A model generated the notes under the pieces. The model was not told the origin of the DNA, made no database searches, and worked only from the letters and a program-made list of their open reading frames with translations. Shown here piece by piece: positions 55,328-64,000 of a stretch of 64,000 nucleotides of DNA. A program made the translations under genes and the position numbers. Source of the stretch: Isoetes taiwanensis (taxonomy: Eukaryota; Streptophyta; Lycopodiopsida; Isoetales; Isoetaceae); NCBI GenBank assembly GCA_021234155.1, contig JAJEKV010000665.1, positions 1 through 64,000 of the forward strand. Direction: 5' to 3'. The first letter of the stretch is position 1. Every line of letters begins with the position of its first letter.

Positions 55328-56640
55328 TTTAAGATAGAATTTTGGGCTCCACAATTTTTATATAATATATATATACGAAAACAATGTTTAAGCATTTGAC
55401 TAAAAAATGACGTCATAAATCTGTTGTTTAGTTTGCCTATGGGCAGCAAGAAGTCTGTAACTGAAACAATGCTAAATGTCAAAATCTTGGGCCAACAACG
55501 CCACTATTTACAGCATCTAAGCATACTTAAATCCCAGCTAGTAAGCTAATAGGTTTGTATGCAAGCTCATTTACCTAAAGACCCCTGCAACCTGTACTTA
55601 TATGATAACAACTTCTGTTACACTCTAGCCTGCAAGACCAGAACAATTTGGATGCCTTAAACTCTAAACCACTTAGTATGCATTCTCAACCATAAATACT
55701 AAATAAGTGTGTCAGTGCTTGACACAACCTATGCCTAACTCTGCCAATGCTTGAACCTATGCCTAACTCTATCATAGCATCTAATGATGTATATTTCAAT
55801 CCCGGAGGAAATATAGGATGGAGTGGCGCAAGGAAATTAAAAAACATGGGCATATAGATCGAAAATGTCGCATGAACATAAATTAGAAAGTGGATATTGT
55901 ACATCTAGATTAATTAAATTATAAGGTAGATGCATTTATTGCATATACATTGCATTTAAATGGGTTGTTATGGTTGTTGAGAGTTCTTTATGGTTGTTGA
56001 GAGTTAGGTATGTAGAATAAACATAAAGAAAATGATTTTAAATAAATCGGCATGCTGGCATGGAACGAAGACAAAATGAGGTGGCATTACCCTTATGAGT
56101 GCAAAACAAGATCTCATTTTGCCTCTAGTGTTCTAGCCCAGCAACGTTGGGCTTGGTTTCTAATATGGATAGAAAATTTATATTATCAACATGGCTAATC
56201 CAGGTCTTATACAACTATAATAGACATGGCTCTTACTCTTCATTTAGGACTTAACCGAAATAAATAGAAGGAAGAAAAAAAATTGGGTTGATGGACACAA
56301 TCTCGGTTCCAACCTATGGCGGAAAAGGTCGGAAGTGGTTGATCTAGGACGGACCCAATTTGAATTCGGTTGTGTTTCAAGCAGACTATATGCTGGCCTT
56401 TAATGCATTTTCAATTGAAAGTATACCACAATGATTCGTTCCTCTCCTTAATTATTCTAACTAACTGGCGCACCAGCTCATGCCAAATTGAAGCTTGCTT
56501 TTCCAAAAGCGCAAAAAGTGCATTTGGATATTAAGATTGAACACATTTTTTTTTTTCCATTTTATTGGATGGTTGAGATTGCGATAAAAAAAAAATCGGT
56601 CAAGCCACTATTGAAAAAAATTATTTTCAATTGCTGGAAA
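55328..56640. other. Intergenic
   Basis: No gene recognised. GATCTCATTTTGCCTCTAG near 56110 resembles 63751-63770 and the bases before it, so a dispersed repeat may be present. Confidence 0.4.
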
Positions 56641-56644
56641 TTTG

Positions 56645-57850
56645 ATAGCCAAACCTATGCTGGTCTTTAATCCATTTTCAATTTGGGCCGAACTTGAATG
56701 TTCGTTCCTCTCCTTAATCACTGTAACTAACCGGTCCCAAACTGGTTTTTCTACAACAAGAATAGCATTTGCATTTTCCTGAACCAAACGTGTGACACCG
56801 TCATTTTCATGTATTAGGAGGATGTGACACCGTCATTTTCACGTATTAGGAGGATGTTTAAGAGGGCTCCAAGGATCTTTTCCTTAGACTCAGACACAGT
56901 GTCAGTCTCCAAAAAATTCCTTAGAACAGAATGGCCTCTTTAAGTTGCGGAATGGCCTTTTCAAATGCGACATCACTTGGTTGCCTTAACTTCTAATCAA
57001 GTTCAAAAGCTTATGATTAACTTCTAAATTTGTCTAGTACATGTTTTCCTCAACAATTCAACCTATTCAAATGCTAAACTACATTCAATGCCTAAACCTG
57101 CCCCAAATGCAAAACTATATTTAATGCCTAAAATTGGTGAAGCCTCATGTTGGGCCTTTTTGCTAGTTTTTTCAATTCCTGGAAAATCCATAGCCAAATC
57201 TACGCTGGTCTCTAATCCATTCTCGATTTGGGCCAAACCTAAATGTTCGTTCCTCTCCTTAATCACTGCAACTAACCGGTCCCAAACTGGCTTTTCTACG
57301 ACAAGAATAGCATTTGCATCTTCCTGAACCAAATGCGTCACACCGTCGTTCTTACTTCTTACGTATTAGAAGGATGTTCAAGAGGGCTCCAAGGATCTTT
57401 TCCTTAGACTCAGACACCATGTCAGTCTCTAAAAAATTCCTTAGATACAGAGTGACCTCTTTAAGTTTTGACTGAATGGGCTCAATTTCAAATGCTGCAT
57501 TACTTTGTTGCCTTAACTTCTGATCAAGTTCAAAAGCCAAAATGCCTATGCACTCAGCCGCTAAAACCTTGCACTCCCTATACACCAATACACCAATGGT
57601 GATTGCAAAACATTTCTTATGAGCAACTGAAGGAATTCAGGAATAACGTCATAACTTGGGGTTTTGCAGTAGCTTCGCAGACCCTTGAGCGCAGCCACTT
57701 GTTTAATAGAACTCAGAGGCACCGAGTCCAAAGACACTTCATGACCCAAAGGTTCACGGATGATTCTGATCAAATCTCTACTCTTAAACCACTGTCCAGG
57801 AAGTCCACACACAGTAGGTTGGGCAATTCCAGCGTCAGTGGACAACATGC
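56645..57850 (-). pseudogene. Helical-repeat membrane protein gene, copy 2, C-terminal exon (tandemly duplicated)
   Basis: 57790-57180 reads SIKQVAALKGLRSYCKTPSY, IPEFLQLLIRNVLQSPLVY, KVLAAECIGILAFELDQKLR, FLRNFLETDMVSESKEKILG and NEHLGLAQIENGLETSVDLA, with frameshifts. A second, more decayed copy of the exon end lies at 56645-57015 and contains its own ~32-bp tandem duplication (GTGACACCGTCATTTTCA twice near 56790-56850). It is the counterpart of 28557-29247, and here no copia element is present between this exon and the preceding one. Confidence 0.65.
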
Positions 57851-58426
57851 TGTGCCTATACAGATGCATGGTCATAAGCTCGGCCCTTTGTTTCAGAAAC
57901 ATGAGTCAATAGCAGAGGGATATGCCATATATTGAACCAAAAACCAAATGCAGTCCTGCTAATGCACAAGCTACTCTGAGCAAATTAGCACGAAACACAG
58001 TGTTGGGGGTTTTGATGGCCATGAAACTGAAGAGTAAACTAGCTCGGTAATACTTGCAAGCAATCGAACGTGAATGTAGAAGGCGAAGCGAGGGTAATGT
58101 TTATGCGCCTCAAAAATGTTTTTCTTTTTAAGCAATAGGACATCAACACAGGGGACGTCTTTGAAGAATCTGTGGATCCGGGTTCTGATAAGCTTGAGGA
58201 AAGCCTGCAGGATGAGCATGGCCAAGCATAACCACCAGAGCTTGTGGGGCATTGTGGAGGTAAAGGAACTTATTAGTAGGCCGAAGTATGTGAGCAGAAG
58301 CCACTCGTAGATCTGCTGCAGCGATGCTGTGCCTATTAAAATGCGAGCCAGCCGCTTAGCACTGTTACCCGGCACGTCGTCCACATTGGGTCTCCAGAAC
58401 CAGGATTCATGGGATTCCGCAGCCAT
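57850..58426 (-). pseudogene. Helical-repeat membrane protein gene, copy 2, N-terminal part
   Basis: ATG at 58426 (minus) gives MAAESHESWFWRPNVDDVPG, then IYEWLLLTYFGLLISSF (membrane helix), MPHKLWWLCLAMLILQAFLK (membrane helix) and RIHRFFKDVPCVDVL. A small deletion near 58035 shifts the frame compared with copy 1 (ELAYYPFFSFMAIKTPN), and a stop follows near 57915. The order shown here is the model for the broken copy 1: two to four membrane helices, then helical repeats. The family is not certain; it resembles plant membrane ARM-repeat proteins. Confidence 0.6.
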
Positions 58427-58429
58427 ATG

Positions 58430-58925
58430 ATTGCACTATTAAGCTATCGGAGAATTGAGCAGAACTGAATTGCATTGAGTTCTTAGAATATAATAGGCTA
58501 TGTCAATGAAAGCTGATAAGTGGATAACATTCTTGATTATTATCCAATCGCACATAGCCACGTGGTAGCCATTCTAATCACGAACGGAACATTGTAGTAT
58601 TCTTGCACCATTTCTTGTAGTCACTTACGTGCATTTGTTGTGGCGAGTTACCTGCCTTCATAAAAAAATCTGACATCAAAGAAGCAATTTGCATGAAGAC
58701 TCTACGGCCGAAGGAACACTGCTGCAGCAGCCATGGTCGCTACCATCACTGGCTTTCCCTTGACGTCATGGAAACGGGAAGAGGTCATCAATTCCTGTGT
58801 GAGCAGTACTAAATGGCACTCCGACTGCTAGCAATAGCCAGCTTGCTCTGTTCACATAGGAATCGACTCCCTCTTTCCATTCCACATAATGTCCGTGTTG
58901 ATATTCTCGTCCTACCTAGGTTGGC
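58430..58925 (-). promoter_or_regulatory. Conserved 5' flank of the duplicated gene
   Basis: Upstream of the ATG at 58426, this 500-bp block matches 37370-38325 and 43140-44045 once the MITE is removed. A minus-strand TATTATATTC near 58487-58496 could be a TATA box. TGACGTCATGG occurs near 58762. Conservation across three copies reflects common descent as much as function. Confidence 0.45.
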
Positions 58926-58995
58926 CCCAAATTCCCCACTTTTTCTAAATATCACATTAGGCCATGCCCACATATTCCAGGAGCGGAGCGGTTGG

Positions 58996-59210
58996 TGCAT
59001 TATCTAGTCAACTTTCCTGTGTAGAGGGATAACACCCTAGAACTCGGGTGTTATGCCCTACTATCACAAACTCCGAGTTTGTTATAGTAGGGCATAACAC
59101 CCGAGTTCTAGGGTGTTATCCTGAGTTTGTTATAGTAGGGCATAACACCTGAGTTCTAGGGTGTTATCCCTCTCATACCATACACGGGAAAGTTGACTGG
59201 ATAATACACT
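58996..59210. repeat. Fold-back palindrome (~215 bp)
   Basis: Core 59024-59172 runs from GAGGGATAACACCCTAGAAC to GTTCTAGGGTGTTATCCCTC. Inside, a third partial arm repeats TTTGTTATAGTAGGGCATAA in tandem. The arms extend into unique flanking sequence: AGTCAACTTTCCTGTGTA on the left and its inverted copy TACACGGGAAAGTTGACT on the right. The single-copy form of this flank is at 47190. Confidence 0.85.
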
Positions 59211-59467
59211 TGGGCCAAGAGATTTATACTGGTTTTGTGGTGATTTGATGGTGGTTTTCAGAGCAAGCTAGGTGTTTATAGCCATTTGGCATAACAAACT
59301 AGGTGTTTATGCACTTTTTAATGTGTTACTGGTGGATAACACTCTTGCAATCAACGGCTGAGATCTGATCTCAGCCTTAAAACTTAAGAGCTAGGTTGTT
59401 AAGGTCTTTGGCTGGCACGTGTCACATTTCTAGCTTATTACAAGCATTCAAAACTTGTTTCTTTTAT

Positions 59468-59783
59468 AACTTTTTTTTTTCTTGACACCATTAGCTTCTA
59501 ACAAATCTAGCAAAGTGTAGGTTTGGAAAAGGTTCGGTGCATTTATTGGCTCCCCATTTAGACTTGGATTCCAGGGGGGTATTTGACTCGTGGAATAGGG
59601 GGTATTGGACTCGTGGTTTCGGCATGCACACTTATTCCACAAGTCGAATACCCCCAAAGTACACTTATGCCACAAGTCGAATACCCCCAAAGTTAAAAAA
59701 AATGTTAAAAGATGGGATCGAACTCGTGCAAGGAAGTTGAAAACCAAATGAACTAACCATCTGCGCCACGCAGCATTACAATA
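59468..59783 (-). mobile_element. tRNA-derived SINE
   Basis: On the minus strand the head has a pol III A-box (TGGCGCAGATGG) and, about 40 bases on, a B-box (GAGTTCGATCCC). The body follows, with a repeated GGGGGTATTCGACTTGTGG word, and an A-rich tail lies at 59470-59481. The head is tRNA-like but the anticodon arm does not fold as a functional tRNA. Target duplication not found. Confidence 0.65.
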
Positions 59784-60174
59784 ATAAAATTGATTTTCAC
59801 ATCGTAATAAACTACAATAAGGCGTATTTGGCTCGCCGTTTCTTGGAATCCAACCCCCTTTCAGGAGCCAATATTTCGCCCGGAAAAGGTTGAAATGATT
59901 GTTAATGTTTGGTTGGATGGGCAACTTGTTGCTTGCCACATAATATATATGTAATTTGGCAAAGTTATTGGTTCAAAAAAAGGTTAGGTTGTGCTCTATT
60001 CATGAAATAAGAGAACGTTCTATCTAAGGAATTTGTTAATAGGCAAGTAATTGAGCTTGATTTTTATGAGCTTTGATTGCCTTCTGTCTTTTATCATTTA
60101 TTGCTTTGTGTTTTTTCCTTTTATCTCTTAAAATGTTGCATTTTATTAGTAGTATCATCAAATGAATGAACAAA

Positions 60175-60292
60175 TATAATAGGATAGATTTCTTAACATC
60201 CATAAAGACCAAGACGTCATGGGACCCATACAATGGGCTAGTACAACCATTACTACTAGGATAAAAAAAAACCCTGCCTTGAAAGAACCATC
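60175..60292 (-). mobile_element. LINE 3'-end fragment
   Basis: TTCTTAACATCCATAAAGAC, GTCATGGGACCCATACAATG and AAAACCCTGCCTTGAAAG match the reverse complement of 55200-55305 and the copy at 46519-46690. The tail repeat is eroded (ATAATAGGATAG). Confidence 0.8.
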
Positions 60293-61390
60293 ATTTATTT
60301 AAATTGGGTTTCTATCTGTTCCAAAACCACGCCAATTTCCATTTTTTAATGTAATGTTGTGGTGTATGAGATGTTGTTATGCAAGAATACAAGTTTGACC
60401 TTTAATTTTATAGGTGTTACCTTTTCCTTTGATTATTGGGGAGGGGGGAAGGGGTGTGTTGTTTGATTAGCATTTGTAGACAAGAGCACATCAGTTCTTT
60501 TTTCTTTTAAAGAGAGAATGGGGTTTTTTCCATTACTTCTAGAAAAAGGTACAATAGATAGAGTGAGCCATTATAGAGAGGCTGCTCATGATAAAACATG
60601 CAAAAGAAAATGACAAAAATAATTGTTGTGAAGCGGACTTAGGAATCTCAACTTCAATGTCGAAATCTCCCTTATAGATATTGAGCAGCATCATAGAAGA
60701 CAAAATTCCTGCAGTAATGAACAGAGATGCAAACTTAATGCAAAAACTAATTGCAGATCAGACTGACTCTCAAGGAATCAAGGAAAATAAGTATGTATGA
60801 TAATATCAGGGTTCAGGAAGTTGGAAAAGTGGCCGAGGTGCAAATAAGAGATAAGGCGGGGAGGGGGTGTGTGTTTGGAAGGAGTGAGAGTTGATGACGT
60901 CATAATGAACCTGGAAGTTTGCTTGTAAGATGAGAGTATTGCCAGTTCCCCAATTCAGCTCTAGAATCAGTCTATCAGCATTAGTTGTGGACATCAAAAT
61001 TATCAAAGTGACATAAGCATCTGCCAGACCCCTGTGGTGGTAACATTCCCCGTAGTATTCAAACTGCTGGCCAGTCATTCTCCTTGTTGCATTCTAAAAA
61101 CGCTGAGTCATCAGGTAGGTGTCTCTACAAAATTCTATAGCCCAATCAATTTCTTCATCAAGAATATCCAGTATATCAATATCAGTGATCCCCCCCCTAC
61201 TAGACCAGTCCAGAAGCCATCTGTATACTATATATATCATGTAACAATCTCTGCTCTAAAAATAAATTGTATTCGACTGGCTCCACAGAAGTACCAGTAT
61301 CTCTGCTAATTGCCTATACTAAAACCACTTATTGTCTAAAAAATCTTTATCTGAATGCTTTTGACTTGTAGCAGCTAATTCAACATCATA
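60293..61390. other. Intergenic or LINE 3' region, unassigned
   Basis: A minus frame at 61130-60800 reads DEEIDWAIEFCRDTYLMTQ and then, after a stop, MTGQQFEYYGECYHHRGLAD. It looks protein-like, but I cannot name it. It could be the RNase H-side tail or 3' region of the minus-strand LINE beginning at 61397. Confidence 0.35.
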
Positions 61391-61396
61391 CATAAC

Positions 61397-61660
61397 TTAA
61401 GTTTTGATCCAATAGATAGACATGGCTTTGCCTCCATATAAGCATCCATTCCTATGCTTCCAAACATTCCATAGAGCGATGCAGCATAAAGAATTTGTGA
61501 ATGCATCATCATTCATCATAAAATCAAGCAGAGAAGCAGGATAATTAATATTGAAAGAATATTCAAACCAGTTCCAGAAAGATGCCAGCTTAGCACAGCC
61601 AAAAATGTGCTCCATGGATTCCAAGCAGTTACAGCCCAGAGAGCAATTAGGATTTACTGG
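61397..61660 (-). pseudogene. L1-type LINE ORF2 C-terminal zf-RVT domain
   Basis: MESMEHIFGCAKLASFWNWF and LWNVWKHRNGCLYGG match the zf-RVT end of plant L1 ORF2 (E-x-x-x-H-x-F-x-x-C...W-x-x-W-K-x-R-N). An upstream C-x2-C is visible near 61640-61625 (SLGCNCLESMEHIF in another reading). Same strand as the RT at 62547-63150. Confidence 0.75.
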
Positions 61661-62546
61661 TTTAGTGTTATGATTAGAATGCTTGAAAAGGGTTTCCAGA
61701 GGTTTGGCACACTTTTATTAGCAATTAGCCAAGCAAAATAAGAAATTTTTAGGGTCAGGAAAGAATTCCAGATGTTTTTAAAAAGCCTGGCTTCCACTTC
61801 ATCTTAAATTCTCCAATATAGTTTTGCCTTAGAGGGTAGATGAGATTTATTCAAGCAATTGTAGATCTTGGAAACTTTATAGCATGCTTATCAAGAAGAG
61901 TCCAGTCATAACTAGACTGGTTTGTTGAAAGATTGACATTCCTAACCTTTTGCATAATGTACTTGAAATGAATTTTATCAGAAGAACTACCTCTGATCTT
62001 ATTCTTCAGGGAGGTTCAAGAAATTCATCTGGTATGATCCCATAGATCACCAAGATTCAGAATGTTGTAATCTCTCCATTTCTTATACAATTTGGGGTGC
62101 CTGATTGCCAAGGGAGTGTTATTACCTCTAGAAAGATGTGGATTCCAAAAGATGTTTGTGTGAGAATGATTTCGCTCTAAATTAGTATGTTCAAAAGTAG
62201 TATGGACATTATTCTAGGCCACAATCATATTTCTCATGAGGGGGAAAATATAAGGAGCAGGTTGCAAAGTTGTGAAGGCAGAGGAAGGCAAATTATAGTG
62301 AATAGAGGGATGCCTTTTTGGATAGCTACAAGATAGCCAGTATTTAATGAAGATAGAAGCTGGATTGTTCTGCATGAATAAAGATTTCCAAATGTATTTC
62401 CCAACCAAAGCATAGCTTGAAGAATCAAGTTTTTGCAACCACGACCACCTTGCTTCTTATCTCTGGCAATAGAATTTCAGTTGACCATGTGTTGCTTACC
62501 CCATACGAAGTCCCTCACAATCCTTTCTAGCTGTTGATAAATATAC

Positions 62547-63235
62547 TTAGGGGCAACAATTGTTCATGTTTAAGTGGACTCTAGAAGCTACACCAAAATT
62601 ATTAATGATCTGGAGGAATGTATCAATGACATTGTGGTCATTTTTGAGAAAGTTGAAGGAGTCATCAGCATATTGAAGAATGGATAAATTGGTAGTGCTA
62701 TTAGGAAGAGTGAGTCCAATAATGCTACCCTCAGTTTGATGTTGAGATATGATTCTTATAAGCACTGAAACCTAGCTTTTTGAAGGAACATTCTAAGAAA
62801 TTCCACCTAATAGTATCAAAAGCTGTGGAGAAATTTAGATTTAGTAAGACGCAATTTTGTTTGGTCAAATTGTTCCAGTGCATTCCTTCCGTTGCTGCTA
62901 TGTAATTATCAACGATGTATCTGTTTGGGAGAAAAGCAGATTGATTTGAGCTAATCACCTCTTGTAGATGGGATTTAATCCTATTGGCTAAAATTTTGGC
63001 ACAAACCTTATAAGTGGAATTTATCAAGGAGATAGGCCTCCAATCTGAGAAAGATTGACGTCTATCTGCCTTAGGAATTGGAGTAATTAGGCCAGATGAA
63101 AAAGCAGGATGGAGATGATTGGAGTTCCAAAAGCCCTTGATCATATACAAGAGTTGCTTGATTCTATCCCAGAACCTAAGTAAAACTCGGGTGGCAAGCC
63201 ATCAGGGCCAGGACTCATTAGAGGAAATTTGAGAT
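62547..63235 (-). pseudogene. L1-type LINE reverse transcriptase
   Basis: Reads SPGPDGLPPEFY (~63220), GLITPIPKADRRQSFSDWRP, ISLINSTYKVCAKILANRIK, ISSNQSAFLPNRYIVDNYIA, CVLLNLNFSTAFDTIRWNFL and, after a gap, SILQYADDSFNFLKND (~62680). YADD is present; the D-x-x-K-A-F-D block has Asn and Thr in place of Asp and Lys, so the first catalytic Asp is lost. A deletion or frameshift near 62750 removes the G-x-x-Q-G-x-x-x-S-P block. Confidence 0.8.
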
Positions 63236-63242
63236 CTCATTT

Positions 63243-63750
63243 CATCCCCGTAAGAATCCTCCAATGGAATGGCTACCCTCTATTAACTGCAATTAATGCA
63301 GCACCAACAACTTCATTGCTGTCGTTTTTCCCCCATAACTTTTGATCCACTTGTCAAAATGTTGCGGCGTTTGTTGCATTAGATGCGGAATGAAAAGATC
63401 TTTCTAATGATATATGGTTATGATGTATTTCAATATGGTCATATGCGTTAACCTTAAAAAAATATGATTTTTTGCTTATTTCTTATATATTTATATCGTA
63501 AAAGATGTATAAATGGGTTATCACTAGATAGATCTTGTGAAGACGAACCCATTGCTACAAAAAGTTTTTGAAGTCGGAGTTCTGGATCAAAAGTTATAAT
63601 GAAAAAATGATACTACAGAAGTTAGTTGCAGCTGCATTAATTACAGGCTGCCACATAATACTGGAATGAGATATACTGGAGCTCTTCTCTTATTGGACAG
63701 TTTAAAAAGCTGACATGGCATTTTAAGCATCCCTTAATGGGACAAAATGT
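63243..63750. mobile_element. 508-bp insertion in LINE ORF2
   Basis: The LINE frame runs from KRQALEEK (63790-63765) directly to DLKFPLMSPGPDG (63240-63200) if this segment is removed. Flanking GATCTCATTT at 63233-63242 and 63751-63760 is a possible 10-bp target duplication. Inverted TGCATTAATT-like words occur near both ends, but no true TIR. A similar stretch near 56060-56125 spans the right border, so the right boundary is uncertain. Confidence 0.5.
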
Positions 63751-63760
63751 GATCTCATTT

Positions 63761-64000
63761 TTCCTCTAATGCTTGCCTTTTAGCCATACTCTTCAGGGTT
63801 GAGAAGATCTCTTCCTCCATTGGAATTGCCTCTAGAGTAGGAGACATGATTGTGTTACTATGAAGGCCATGATTATCAATCAAGTCAGTGAAAAGTTTGG
63901 CCTCAGTAGTTTGAGTAGGGCTGTCTGTAGGTGGAGAGAAAATTCCAGAATATTTGGCAAAGAAGAAATTGGAAATATCTTTTTGGTCAGAAAGAATGTT
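63761..64000 (-). pseudogene. L1-type LINE ORF2, linker before RT (continues beyond window)
   Basis: Minus strand reads NILSDQKDISNFFFAKYSGI and then TIMSPTLEAIPMEEEIFSTL, KSMAKRQALEEK. This is the segment between endonuclease and RT in plant L1 ORF2 (I-P-x-E-E-E-I-x-x-x-L-K-S-M). The endonuclease and ORF1 lie outside the window. Confidence 0.7.

Overview
The window looks like nuclear DNA of a land plant. It is AT-rich, carries short GT-AG introns, and is filled with transposable elements of several classes plus decayed copies of plant gene families (AHL PPC-domain, class IV HD-Zip, GNAT, FCP1/NIF-like). A Crypton-type tyrosine recombinase and a DUF7869-like gene weakly suggest a non-seed plant such as a fern or lycophyte; this is inference only. 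I found no clearly intact protein-coding gene: every coding block I could read has a stop, frameshift, deletion or insertion.

Layout. 1-11.5 kb: an old Ty3/gypsy element whose reverse transcriptase is split by a younger 8.8-kb LTR retrotransposon (1760-10598; 5-bp target duplication; LTRs of 553 and 582 bp; PBS matching tRNA-Asp). The inner element has lost gag and protease and carries a ~1000-residue coiled-coil reading frame after integrase. 11.5-16.7 kb: intergenic DNA and a minus-strand GNAT-like gene remnant with a possible TATA promoter. 16.69-17.97 kb: a non-autonomous hAT-like transposon with an 8-bp target duplication. 18.1-19.7 kb: two LINE pieces joined head to head. 20.2-22.4 kb: a nearly intact DUF7869-like transposase-type gene (minus). 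25.3-25.8 kb: an AHL pseudogene (minus). 26.2-26.7 kb: LINE tail plus ORF1 debris.

28.5-37.3 kb: one minus-strand membrane/helical-repeat gene cut by two insertions. The first is a Ty1/copia element (29253-33933) whose PBS matches the anticodon region of initiator tRNA-Met, as in Drosophila copia. The second is a 2.8-kb TIR element with TTA target sites (34403-37184) that contains a class IV HD-Zip gene fragment. A second decayed copy of the gene lies at 56.6-58.4 kb with its flank, so the locus was duplicated. 37.3-45.7 kb: a 2.7-kb direct repeat on both sides of a 3.06-kb segment coding for a Crypton-type tyrosine recombinase. Each repeat copy holds a Tourist-like MITE. 47.3-49 kb: an FCP1/NIF-phosphatase-like gene remnant (minus).

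50.6-55.3 kb: a nearly full-length but decayed LINE (+) with tandem 5' repeats and a (TCTAT)n tail; 3' pieces of the same family lie near 26.2, 46.5 and 60.2 kb. 59.0-59.8 kb: a fold-back palindrome and a tRNA-derived SINE. 61.4-64.0 kb: a second, L1-type LINE (minus) running off the window, interrupted near 63.2-63.75 kb.

Overall this is accessory, repeat-rich plant DNA. Its main interest is the nested insertions, captured gene fragments, the Crypton-type recombinase and the unusual retrotransposon architectures.
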